Part shown: piece after piece, positions 6,937 to 14,995 of the stretch
How the letters are laid out: each line of letters opens with the position of its first letter
How positions within the stretch are numbered: position 1 is the stretch's first letter
From: Cyclobacteriaceae bacterium
Lineage (GTDB): Bacteria; Bacteroidota; Bacteroidia; Cytophagales; Cyclobacteriaceae
DNA length: 17,209 bases
Direction: 5' to 3'
Assembly (NCBI GenBank): GCA_021648745.1
Contig: JAKISE010000073.1
Coordinates: 1 to 17,209 of the forward strand
Program-made: the position numbers and the translations under genes
Notes under the pieces: model-generated
The model's input: only the letters and a program-made list of their open reading frames with translations
The model's database searches: none
What the model was told of the DNA's origin: nothing

Positions 6937-7382
6937 CCTCTCATTTTATCTAATAATTGATCAAGCAGTTCTTGTTCTTCTGTAGATAATCTCTCAAAAA
7001 GTTTTTGAATATTTTTTTCAATTGATGGATTCATTGCATCTAGCAATTTAATTCCTTTTAAAGAAATTTTAATATCAACTAATCGCTTATCAGCTTTATT
7101 TACAGATCGCTCGACCAGATGTTTTATTAATAATCTATCCACAATTCTTGATGCGTCAGACATTTTATCTAGCATCCTATCTCTAATACCAGAAGTAGAA
7201 TAAACATCTGGGTGTTTCCCTCTCAAAATCCTTAGCACATTATACTGCTGCGCTGTAATATCAAATGGAGAGAAGTATTCCTTTTGCTTATTTTTAATCC
7301 AGTTAAAGGTGTATATTAAATTTAGCCCTAATCGTTGACCTTGGCTAAATGAGTTTTGTTTAATAGCTTGTTCAAGCTTCAT
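6933..7382 (-). CDS. MarR-family transcriptional regulator
   Basis: A 149-residue winged-helix regulator, expected to act as a homodimer in the cytoplasm. The N- and C-terminal helices (about 1-35 and 115-149) would form the dimer interface. The DNA-binding part spans about 40-110: DITAQQYNVLRIL, the recognition helix around DKMSDASRIVDRLLIKHLV (72-90), and the wing with the hallmark D98-K-R100. There is no cysteine, so a thiol redox sensor of the OhrR kind is unlikely, and its ligand is unknown. It follows the TPR gene on the same strand after 74 bases and could share its transcript. Its 3' end is convergent with the HA-domain gene: both stop codons lie in the single palindrome TTAA (6933-6936). 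Confidence 0.92.
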   Translation of the reverse strand: MKLEQAIKQNSFSQGQRLGLNLIYTFNWIKNKQKEYFSPFDITAQQYNVLRILRGKHPDVYSTSGIRDRMLDKMSDASRIVDRLLIKHLVERSVNKADKRLVDIKISLKGIKLLDAMNPSIEKNIQKLFERLSTEEQELLDQLLDKMRG

Positions 7383-7456
7383 TAAATTGGATTTTCGTTA
7401 ACAAATTCAGATTGTAAAGTTACATATACTATCTCAATTTCTAGCTGCATTACAAA

Positions 7457-8626
7457 TCACTTATCCTTCTTCTTCTTTAAATACGCTTTAGCTGCTTTGC
7501 GAGCAGGGCTCTTTCGGTCTGCATACTTTTTAATTCTTTTCAAATAAATTTTTGATTCGGCTTTCTCCCCTTGCTCATCGGCTATTCTAGCTAACCCTAA
7601 AAGAGAGTACAAAAAATAGCCAGTTTCATAAGCTTCATTTTCTTCACCAAATGCTACTGCTCTTTTATAATAAAATTTAGCACTATCCAACTCATTTCGT
7701 CCTTCATACAATTGGCCAAGAAAAAAAGCTGCGTACCTCCCAGAAGTAGCCTCATAACCTAAAGCAGCAGAGTCGATTTTTAAAAGAATGTTTTTGGCTT
7801 CTACCTCCATTAATTGATAACCATGTGTTGAATATAGATAACGCACATAATACCGATGAAAAATGGGATTACTGGGGTAAGTCTTATGTAAGTATTCTGC
7901 AATTCTCAAAGCTTCAGAATGGTTATTATACTCACTAGATAAAATGCGCATCAAAAATATTTGCCCTTCTATACGGGTATAAAATGCAAAACTCGAAACC
8001 TCCTTTAATTGTTTTAAACCTAGTTCCTTGTCTCCCTTCGGAAAAAACATCATAATAGGCTTTAAAAATCCATAATTTTCTGGTATCCATACCGAATAAA
8101 AGTTATAAAGGGCTTCTCCAAATAACAACTCCGGGCTTAAGTAAGATTCCTCCTTGCTAATTTCAATATTGTCTAACGCACTTTTTCCTGCGGAAGCGGC
8201 CTTGCTCCACGACTGCCTGTTGGAATAAAGCCTCCCTTTAAATCCATAAGCGGCTGCTAAAAAAAATGCCCCCTCAATTTTGGTCTCTTCTTTTTCGAGC
8301 ATAGGTTCAGCAATGGATATAGTTTGATCCATGTAAAAAAGAAATCTTTTATCGTATCGGTCATCCTCCTCATTTGGCATTATACGCCACCATATGTTTA
8401 GCCCTGATAAAAAATAAGACAAAGGATGATCAGGGTATCGAAAACGTAATTCTCTATACAACCTCTCCGATTCATCGAAATCGAAATTATACATAGCATT
8501 AATTGCAGCAGTTGCATCAATTTGAACTCGTAAATCTGATAACAAAAGCTTTGTGCTATCTAATGGGGCATTAGCAAGAGTAAAAAATGGTGTAAAAAAT
8601 AAGAGAAAAATTGCTGAAAATCGCAT
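7457..8626 (-). CDS. Exported tetratricopeptide-repeat protein
   Basis: A 389-residue protein with a signal peptide (residues 1-20, MRFSAIFLLFFTPFFTLANA), so periplasmic or surface. The mature part is almost all helical, with TPR-like pairs: AINAMYNFDFDESERLYREL near 42, an alanine-rich helix pair at 110-150 (FFLAAAYGFKGRLY), NHSEALRIAEYLHKTYPSNP near 235, and ELDSAKFYYKRAVAFG near 315. It ends in a very basic tail (KAAKAYLKKKKDK). The central segment FFPKGDKELGLKQLKEV recalls TTC39/Iml2-type TPR proteins; that comparison is from memory. There is no lipobox. It is probably a scaffold or adaptor in the envelope. It is divergent from the membrane-protein gene at 8759 and 74 bases upstream of marR. 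Confidence 0.75.
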   Translation of the reverse strand: MRFSAIFLLFFTPFFTLANAPLDSTKLLLSDLRVQIDATAAINAMYNFDFDESERLYRELRFRYPDHPLSYFLSGLNIWWRIMPNEEDDRYDKRFLFYMDQTISIAEPMLEKEETKIEGAFFLAAAYGFKGRLYSNRQSWSKAASAGKSALDNIEISKEESYLSPELLFGEALYNFYSVWIPENYGFLKPIMMFFPKGDKELGLKQLKEVSSFAFYTRIEGQIFLMRILSSEYNNHSEALRIAEYLHKTYPSNPIFHRYYVRYLYSTHGYQLMEVEAKNILLKIDSAALGYEATSGRYAAFFLGQLYEGRNELDSAKFYYKRAVAFGEENEAYETGYFLYSLLGLARIADEQGEKAESKIYLKRIKKYADRKSPARKAAKAYLKKKKDK

Positions 8627-8630
8627 ATGT

Positions 8631-8638
8631 CAAAAATA
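8631..8638 (-). promoter_or_regulatory. Candidate -7 box for the TPR protein gene
   Basis: TATTTTTG on the minus strand matches TAnnTTTG exactly and ends 4 bases before the ATG at 8626. TTTA, 23 bases upstream, is a loose -33 candidate. If used, the transcript would be leaderless or nearly so. The signal peptide starts right at this ATG, so a later start is unlikely. Confidence 0.25.
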
Positions 8639-8758
8639 TTCATTCTTTGCTGATATATAATTAAACGGCCAAAGGAATTTAAACATTAGCTCTTGGGAAT
8701 TTTTAATGCTTACCATAATAACATATCATATCGTTAACTTGCGCACATATTTTACAGT

Positions 8759-9385
8759 ATGGAAGAGGCTATAAAAAGAATGCTAAAAATAAAGGCGATT
8801 GTATTATTTACCGGCCTATCACTGGTTTCAATCATTATTTTGTGGATTAGAATTCAGCTTGTTGAAAATGAAACTATTGCCTACCAGATTATGCAAGAAC
8901 AAGGGAGATTTGGGTTGTTTAGCTTTTTAAACTCGCTCAAATTTATATCTATCCCTTTTGGATACGCTTTTAAGCTTTCAGTAATTGCATTTATCCTCTG
9001 GACAGGCGCCTTTTTGTACGGCTATAAAATCAGTTTTGTCCACATGTGGAAAATTGCCATTATGGGTGAGTTTGTATTTCTATTGGCTGAATTTACAAAG
9101 ATTATCTGGCTCATTGCTATTCCTTATGATATCACCATCTGGGATATAAAAGCATTTTATCCGCTTTCGTTAATGAGTTTATTCGACATAACTTCAATTC
9201 CTGAAAATTGGGTATACCCCTTGCAATCTTTCAATCTTTTTGAACCTCTAAATTGGCTAGTACTTGTTTATGGCATACACTACACCGCTAATAAAAAACT
9301 TGACTACGCCTACGCGATTGTATTCACGACCTATGTGCCAGCATTCTTAAGTTGGTTAGTGTATTATTCAATTGTTTATAAATGA
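8759..9385 (+). CDS. Multi-pass inner-membrane protein, Yip1-like
   Basis: A 208-residue protein with about five membrane segments (roughly 12-31, 65-89, 96-121, 160-176 and 184-205) joined by short loops, and a lysine-rich start (KRMLKIK) that would stay in the cytoplasm. There is no signal peptide and no catalytic motif I recognise. The layout resembles Yip1-type membrane proteins that are common as unnamed genes in Bacteroidota, but this rests on topology only. Polar or charged residues inside segments (E104, E111, K114) might matter for function. It is divergent from the TPR gene (132-base gap) and stands 172 bases before the DUF2723 gene on the same strand. I do not recognise a specific function. 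Confidence 0.6.
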   Translation: MEEAIKRMLKIKAIVLFTGLSLVSIIILWIRIQLVENETIAYQIMQEQGRFGLFSFLNSLKFISIPFGYAFKLSVIAFILWTGAFLYGYKISFVHMWKIAIMGEFVFLLAEFTKIIWLIAIPYDITIWDIKAFYPLSLMSLFDITSIPENWVYPLQSFNLFEPLNWLVLVYGIHYTANKKLDYAYAIVFTTYVPAFLSWLVYYSIVYK

Positions 9386-9557
9386 TTAAAAATTGTATAA
9401 TCAAATGTCAATAAACAATCATTCTTGCACCTATCTGAATTTAATAAAGGGTTAAATTTTGTTAAAACCCAGCATTTTGGTGGGGGTTACCATAGATTTT
9501 AATAATTTCGCCCTTGTGCTTAATTCAAACTAAGCAAAACGAATTAAAACTAGCTCG

Positions 9558-12503
9558 ATGAATTATAATAAAGTAAATAATATTACTGGTTGGATTGTTT
9601 TTATTATAGCTGCAACAACCTATACACTTACAGTTGAACCCACCGCTGGTTTTTGGGATGTGGGTGAGTTTATTGCAGTATCATACAAGCTAATGGTACC
9701 GCACCCTCCTGGAGCACCCCTGTTCTTATTAATGGGTAGAATGGTCTCCTTTTTAGCTATGGGCGATACACAAATGGTGGCATTTTGGGTTAATATGCTT
9801 AGCGCTATGTCGGCAGCATTTGGTATTTTATTTATGTTTTGGAGCATAACCCTTATTGGTCAGAAAATATTAAAAGTTAAAGAAGCAGACATTGATACAG
9901 CTCAAATGTTTAAATTAATGGGTGCTGGAGTTGTTGGAGCCTTGGCTTATACCTTTTCTGATACCTACTGGTTTTCGGCCGTAGAAGGTGAAGTATATGC
10001 AATGTCGTCTTTTTTAACTGCGTTTGTGGTTTGGGCGATGCTTAAATGGGAGCATATAGATGATAAAAGTAGAGCTAACCGATGGATTATTTTAATCGCT
10101 TATATTTTTGGCCTATCTATTGGTGTTCACTTATTAAACTTAGTAACAATTCCTGTGCTTGGTTTAATTTACTACTTTAAAAAGTATGATAACGTAACCC
10201 AAAAAGGGCTTTTTTATACAATCGCCATAAGTGGGGCGATCATTATTCTAATTAATAACATCATCATCCCTGGTTTACCTTCATTCGCTGGTTCTTTAGA
10301 AATATTTTTAGTCAACTCTATTGGCCTACCATTTGGTTCAGGAATTATATTGGTGATTTTGGGTGTAGTTGGCGGCTTGGTTTATGGAATTTACTACTCT
10401 AACAAAAATCAAAAAGAGATCCTAAATGTAGCCTTAATCAGCCTGGCATTTGTGCTTATCGGCTACTCTTCATACACCATGGTTGTTATACGTTCGTCTT
10501 ACAACCCAACCATAGATGAGAACAACCCTGAAGATATTTTAAGTGTGGTCTCTTACTTAAAAAGAGAGCAGTACGGCACAAGGCCCTTGGTTTATGGCCG
10601 GTACTATTCTGCAGAATTAGTTGAAAATAAAGTAGGAGCACCTGTGTATGTTAAAGGCGAAGATAAATACGAAATAACCGACTATAAAGTAGTGCAGAAG
10701 TTTGACCCTAAGTCTATGACTATTATGCCTCGAATTTGGTCTGGCTCTCACGCCAAATCCTATGAAGAAAAGCTAGGATTACGCCCTGGGGAAAAACCTA
10801 GCTTTGGTGATAATATTTGGTTTATGCTTAGCCATCAAATGGGGCATATGTATTGGCGATACTTTATGTGGAATTTTTCGGGCAGGGCAAGTGACATACA
10901 GGACGCAAGTTCCTTAACAGTAATTGATGCATTTAAAAAAGTACCTGAAAGTATTGCAGCCAATAGAGGTAGAAATAATTATTTAATGCTACCCCTATTA
11001 TTAGGAATAATCGGACTTTTCTACACCTATATAAAAGCCCCAAGGCAATTTTTTATACTGCTAACTTTGTTTTTCTTAACTGGGCTAGCACTAATACTAT
11101 ATCTTAACTCACCAGCGAGTGAACCACGCGAAAGAGACTATATTTATGTAGGTTCGTTTTATGCATTCTCTTTCTTTATAGGGTTTGGCGTACTAGGCGT
11201 TGCCTCTTTGTTGAGTAAAGTTTTAAGCCATAAAAACTCTGCCATCATTGCAGGAGTTATGTCTCTTGGCGTGCCAATGCTGATGGCTACCCAAAACTGG
11301 GACGATCATGACCGATCTGACCGTTATTTTTCCGTTGACTCAGCTAAAAATTTCTTAGCTTCATGTGCACCCAATGCCATACTATTTACAGGAGGCGATA
11401 ACGACACCTTCCCGCTTTGGTATGTGCAGGAGGTTGAAGGATTTAGAACTGATGTTCGAGTTGTTGTATTAAGTTATTTTAATACAGATTGGTATATCGA
11501 TCAAATGACAAGACAAGCCTATGAATCCGCTGCTTTTCCTTTTTCTCTTACCAAAGAAAATTACCAGCAAGGTGGACCAAATGACATGGTTGCATACGAC
11601 CCAAACTCGGGCTACGAAGGAGCGATAAACCTAAAACAATACTTGAAACTTATTCAAAAAGGAGATAAGAGGCTTCAGTTTCCTACTCAGTTTGGAGTAA
11701 ACAGCATGATACCTAGCAAAGAGGTGTTTCTAGACATAGATACAGCAGCTGTTAAAGCTTCTGGCATTCTTCCGAAAGGGAAAGAACACCTTATTACAAC
11801 CAGAATGCACCTTAAAATGAAAGGAAGCTATTTGGAGAAAAAAGACCTGATGATTTGGGATATTATTGCAACAAATAATTGGGAAAGACCTATCTATTTT
11901 AATAATACCTCTAAACAAGGCATTCGGTTTAATGTAGATAAATACTTAGTGCAAGAAGGAAACGCGTTCCGATTACTTCCGGTTACAGACCTCAACAACC
12001 CGGGCATGCTAATAGATACAGACATCATGTATGATAATTTAATGAACAATTTTTATTATCGTGAATTAAACAACCCTAAGGTCTATTATAATGAAGACTA
12101 TAGAAAATTTGTGTTAAACCATAGAGTTAATTTTAACACACTGGTTGTTGCTTTGTTAAGAGAGGGCAAACAGGACAAGGCTCGTGAAGTGGTACTAAAA
12201 GGACTGGAATTGATGCCCGATGCTTCTCTCCCATTCGATTATACTACCGCTACCACTATTGAGTACTTATTTTTACTAGGCGAAAAAGAAAAGGCCATTG
12301 AACTTGCAAATATCCTTGGCAATAGAGCAGACGAAAAACTAAGTTATTATATTGAAAATGGCAATAATTTGGGTTATGAGTTACAATCTAACTTAGTGAT
12401 TTTAAGAGAGCTTGCTCAAACATTGAATAGATATGGCGAACTAGAAATGGCAGAACAATTTGGAGATGCGTTAGACCTTCATTACCGGGCAATTCAAATG
12501 TAG
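9558..12503 (+). CDS. DUF2723/TMEM260-type membrane glycosyltransferase
   Basis: A 981-residue GT-C-fold membrane protein. The first periplasmic loop holds PTAGFWDVGEFIA, with D34 and E37 as the likely catalytic acidic pair, followed by HPPGAP (49-54); both are hallmarks of DUF2723. About ten to twelve membrane segments follow up to residue 580, including the conserved EPRERDY (522-528) between helices. A soluble region begins with FTGGDNDTFPLWYVQE (about 610-625) and ends in TPR-like helices (GKQDKAREVVLKGLELMPD). The human relative TMEM260 is a protein O-mannosyltransferase, so transfer of a lipid-linked mannose or similar sugar to exported proteins is the best guess; the bacterial sugar and target are unknown. 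Length fits the long Bacteroidota form. It is convergent with a second GT-C enzyme (12538-14039). Confidence 0.87.
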   Translation: MNYNKVNNITGWIVFIIAATTYTLTVEPTAGFWDVGEFIAVSYKLMVPHPPGAPLFLLMGRMVSFLAMGDTQMVAFWVNMLSAMSAAFGILFMFWSITLIGQKILKVKEADIDTAQMFKLMGAGVVGALAYTFSDTYWFSAVEGEVYAMSSFLTAFVVWAMLKWEHIDDKSRANRWIILIAYIFGLSIGVHLLNLVTIPVLGLIYYFKKYDNVTQKGLFYTIAISGAIIILINNIIIPGLPSFAGSLEIFLVNSIGLPFGSGIILVILGVVGGLVYGIYYSNKNQKEILNVALISLAFVLIGYSSYTMVVIRSSYNPTIDENNPEDILSVVSYLKREQYGTRPLVYGRYYSAELVENKVGAPVYVKGEDKYEITDYKVVQKFDPKSMTIMPRIWSGSHAKSYEEKLGLRPGEKPSFGDNIWFMLSHQMGHMYWRYFMWNFSGRASDIQDASSLTVIDAFKKVPESIAANRGRNNYLMLPLLLGIIGLFYTYIKAPRQFFILLTLFFLTGLALILYLNSPASEPRERDYIYVGSFYAFSFFIGFGVLGVASLLSKVLSHKNSAIIAGVMSLGVPMLMATQNWDDHDRSDRYFSVDSAKNFLASCAPNAILFTGGDNDTFPLWYVQEVEGFRTDVRVVVLSYFNTDWYIDQMTRQAYESAAFPFSLTKENYQQGGPNDMVAYDPNSGYEGAINLKQYLKLIQKGDKRLQFPTQFGVNSMIPSKEVFLDIDTAAVKASGILPKGKEHLITTRMHLKMKGSYLEKKDLMIWDIIATNNWERPIYFNNTSKQGIRFNVDKYLVQEGNAFRLLPVTDLNNPGMLIDTDIMYDNLMNNFYYRELNNPKVYYNEDYRKFVLNHRVNFNTLVVALLREGKQDKAREVVLKGLELMPDASLPFDYTTATTIEYLFLLGEKEKAIELANILGNRADEKLSYYIENGNNLGYELQSNLVILRELAQTLNRYGELEMAEQFGDALDLHYRAIQM

Positions 12504-12524
12504 AGTTGAGCTTAACTCATAACC

Positions 12525-12546
12525 TGAGTTCTTGTACTCATTTTTT
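12525..12546 (+). terminator. Weak intrinsic terminator after the DUF2723 gene
   Basis: TGAGT (12525-12529) pairs with ACTCA (12536-12540) around a 6-base loop and is followed by six T (12541-12546). The T-run also encodes the last lysines of the convergent gene. The same TGAGTT block can instead pair with AACTCA at 12514-12519, and that AACTC with GAGTT at 12503-12507, so several short hairpins compete. Confidence 0.4.
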
Positions 12547-13455
12547 AACTACAGGTGTTTTTTCCAAACTATAAATTGAATAGAGGTTTGCCCTACTCTG
12601 CCAATCGTTTATATTAAAATTCGAGATCCAATCTGGCAAGATAGAATAGATTCGTTTCTTATTAAAGTCAGAAAACTCATAACCAAGCATAAGCTCGTTG
12701 TGCAAAATGAGGATGGGCTTTTCTGAATAATTATTTATATATTCTTCAGCTAAGTTATAAGAAGAAAAATGTTGGGTTTCTATGTTAGGTGACCTGTAAA
12801 AGTTTACAGGCAACCCTGCATAACTATATGGGTCATTATCGATAGCGATTAAAAGATAGTTTTTATCGGAGCTAATATCATTTAAAAAACGATAATAAGA
12901 TACTAGTTCTTGCGCAGGCGAAAAAGTTCGGAAGACAATTAGCAAAATATTGATCACAAAAGTTGCTTTAAGGGCAATAAGTAATGGTTTACTTACCTTG
13001 CCTCTGCTCACTAAGTTGTCATACCCTAACGATACGATTACCAAAAACAATGGAAATATAGGAAACATAAAACGCATTTCTTTATGCCCAATACCCATAT
13101 GCATGATAACAAAGGGAACAATAATATAAACAATAGCTGAATGCTTGTTTTTAATTGCCCCAATAACGAAAAATACGAAAAGAAAAATACTGATTGGTGG
13201 GGCGGCATTTGCAAAAAAGAGATTAAAGTAATGCCACCAAGGATCGGTTCCAAAATTTGCTGCCTTTCCTAAAATTAGCTGAAAGTAGAAATAGTTCCAT
13301 GGTGTAAACACCAACTTTTCATAAAACCAAGAGTCTATTCCTATGCTAATAAAAATAGCAATCAATCCACCGGCAATAAGTTTTAATATATCAGTAAAAG
13401 GCAGCTTTCGGTACGCAATAATCCATATAAAAACACCTAATAAAGCAGCAGCCAT
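12538..13455 (-). pseudogene. GT22 PIG-B-like mannosyltransferase, C-terminal half (frameshifted)
   Basis: This 305-codon frame holds the second part of a glycosyltransferase family 22 protein. Visible hallmarks are FTPWNYFYFQL (50-60) with DSWFYEK just before it, GTDPWWHYF (69-77), and GHKEMRF (123-129), the HKE-x-RF motif of the family. Six or more membrane helices are present, followed by a soluble tail. The frame opens with Q-MAAALLGVF, which continues directly from FYFRF at the end of the upstream frame (13437-14039), so the ATG at 13455 is not a natural gene start but an internal methionine. The two frames overlap by 19 bases. Joined by one base, they would give a normal protein of about 500 residues. 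It may still be translated by re-initiation at this ATG, but a half enzyme lacking the catalytic loop should not work. Confidence 0.8.
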
Positions 13456-14039
13456 TTGAAGCGAAAATAAAAAGAAAATCCGAACAGCAAGCCTGATGCC
13501 ATAAGTAAAACTCCCTTTTTATGCACTGATTTAAGGTGTATTAAGAGCAGCAATAAAGCTAAAAGAAACGAATAACCTGACAAGTTTTCTGATGAAAACC
13601 TAACATTTAAATAAGGCACAAACCAAAGAAGCAATACGCTTAACATAAAAAAAAGTTTGCCCCCTTTAGTTTTAAAGTCACCAATAAAAACATTTATCAT
13701 TAAAATACTAATTGCCCAAGTGCAAATACCTGTAATTAGCCTAATTAAAAACGCAATAGAAAAAGGATTATCAATGCCTATAGCATGCATTAATTTCATA
13801 GCATATATAGCCATAAACGGTTGAATTGTTGATCTTGCGAGCTGTTCATACTCCCAAGGCAACTCTTTGGTGTCAGACAAGCCGATTTTGGCATTGGCAA
13901 ATTCTAGAATTTGAAAATGTTCATCTGGGTGATGGTTTCCAACACTGAAGTAGGCGGCTGAAATCGTCAATAGTAAGCTTGTCCACACAATGTATGGATA
14001 CATTCTAAAAACAGCTGAACTAAACAGAAACGTTGGCAT
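13437..14039 (-). pseudogene. GT22 PIG-B-like mannosyltransferase, N-terminal half (frameshifted)
   Basis: A 200-codon frame with the start of a GT22 membrane glycosyltransferase. After the first membrane helix comes HPDEHFQILEFA (37-48), the D-E catalytic loop typical of PIG-B, which adds mannose to the GPI core in eukaryotes. ELPWEYEQLARSTIQPFM follows, the W-E-Y and R-S-x-x-x-P elements of the same family. The natural sequence runs to FGFSFYFRF (residue 194) and then breaks into KWLLLY-stop. Putting back one C near 13458 restores CGC TTC CAA ATG (RFQM) and joins the C-terminal half. The likely role of the intact protein is transfer of a sugar from a lipid carrier on the periplasmic side; the acceptor in bacteria is unknown. 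It starts 75 bases after the methyltransferase stop, same strand. Confidence 0.8.
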
Positions 14040-14114
14040 TTAAATGAATTTATTGCTGAAAAAACACTAATCTATTAAAAGTTTCCCAATCTAATCCTGA
14101 GACGACAAAGATTG

Positions 14115-14885
14115 TTACTTGGTAAGCACTGCAAATAAATCTAAACTATTATCAGGTTCATCACTTAGCAAATAATCAGAATGATGGATAGTTGCCACTA
14201 AAGAATCATCAGTAGCTTGAAGTTTATTTCTATTTCTTCTGTTTAAAATTTCGTATGGAACTTTTAAAACGGAAGCAGGCAAATGGTGTTGGAGGTTAAA
14301 TATATCAAACCTCATAATTTTATTCACCGAAGTTTTATTTTGCTCATAATACTCCATTACCTTGCCATTGCCTTCAATGCCTTTCATTTCAACTAACTTA
14401 AAATGGTTTTCGCATAAAGTAGTCAGTTCTTGTGCAGTGTACTCTCTAATATGCCAAGGATTACGACTCAACGTCATTTTAATATTAGGTGTAGAAATAT
14501 AAGCCTTCCCGCCCGGTTTCAATATCCTATTTATCTCTTCTAAATAGGTAGAGTCATCCTTTATATGTTCAATCACCTGAAAGCTAATAATGGTATCGAA
14601 GCTATTATCTTCAAAAGGCAGAGGTGGAATATTTGCTTGTATAAAACTACTTTTAGGATATTTTGCAGAAAGATTTTCAACTACTTCTTCAATTTTGTCA
14701 ACTGCAGTATAAGATTTTACTTTAGGGGCCAAAAGTTCAACTCCTCTACCTTCTCCACAGCCAATTTCAAGCAGACTTCCACCCACTAACTCTTCAGCAA
14801 CGTAGTATGCCTTTAATAATCGTTGATGAATTGGATTGTCTGATGTAAGTTCGTCAGAAGCAATTTCGGTAGTATAAACGCTCAT
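14115..14885 (-). CDS. Class I SAM-dependent methyltransferase
   Basis: A 256-residue cytoplasmic methyltransferase of the Methyltransf_11/25 type. Using the ATG at 14885, SAM-binding motif I is LLEIGCGEGRG (38-48), the acidic motif II is YTAVDK, motif III lies around FIQANIPPLPFEDNSFDTII with FQVIEH after it, and ILKPGGKAYISTPN is the post-core strand. The second half, with NPWHIREYTAQEL, probably shapes the substrate pocket; the substrate is not recognisable. The frame is open further up to a GTG at 14918, but that adds MSSFRHFQKNN, which looks unconserved, so I prefer the ATG. Being next to a GT22 enzyme on the same strand, it could modify a glycan or lipid carrier, but a small-molecule or quinone-type substrate cannot be excluded. 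Confidence 0.87.
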   Translation of the reverse strand: MSVYTTEIASDELTSDNPIHQRLLKAYYVAEELVGGSLLEIGCGEGRGVELLAPKVKSYTAVDKIEEVVENLSAKYPKSSFIQANIPPLPFEDNSFDTIISFQVIEHIKDDSTYLEEINRILKPGGKAYISTPNIKMTLSRNPWHIREYTAQELTTLCENHFKLVEMKGIEGNGKVMEYYEQNKTSVNKIMRFDIFNLQHHLPASVLKVPYEILNRRNRNKLQATDDSLVATIHHSDYLLSDEPDNSLDLFAVLTK

Positions 14886-14943
14886 ATTATTTTTTTGAAA
14901 GTGCCGAAAAGAAGACACAATTGTTGCAAAATAACTACTTTTA

Positions 14944-14976
14944 TTGATGAGGATTTTATGTTACTACCTAAAATTG
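14944..14976 (+). promoter_or_regulatory. Candidate promoter for the GWxTD gene
   Basis: TAAAATTG (14969-14976) matches seven of eight positions of TAnnTTTG, and TTG (14944-14946) lies 22 bases upstream. The box ends 19 bases before the ATG at 14996. It sits in the 110-base divergent gap shared with the methyltransferase gene. Confidence 0.3.
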
Positions 14977-14995
14977 AAAGAGATACTCTTTATTT

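Noticed and set aside
9620..9847. Minus-strand open frame inside the DUF2723 gene
   Set aside because: It covers the conserved catalytic WDVGEF/HPPGAP segment of the plus-strand gene, so it is a shadow.
13450..13465. Programmed -1 frameshifting as the explanation for the split GT22 gene
   Set aside because: The junction CGCTTCAAATGG is not a slippery X-XXY-YYZ heptamer, and I see no stable hairpin right after it. A point deletion or sequencing error is simpler.
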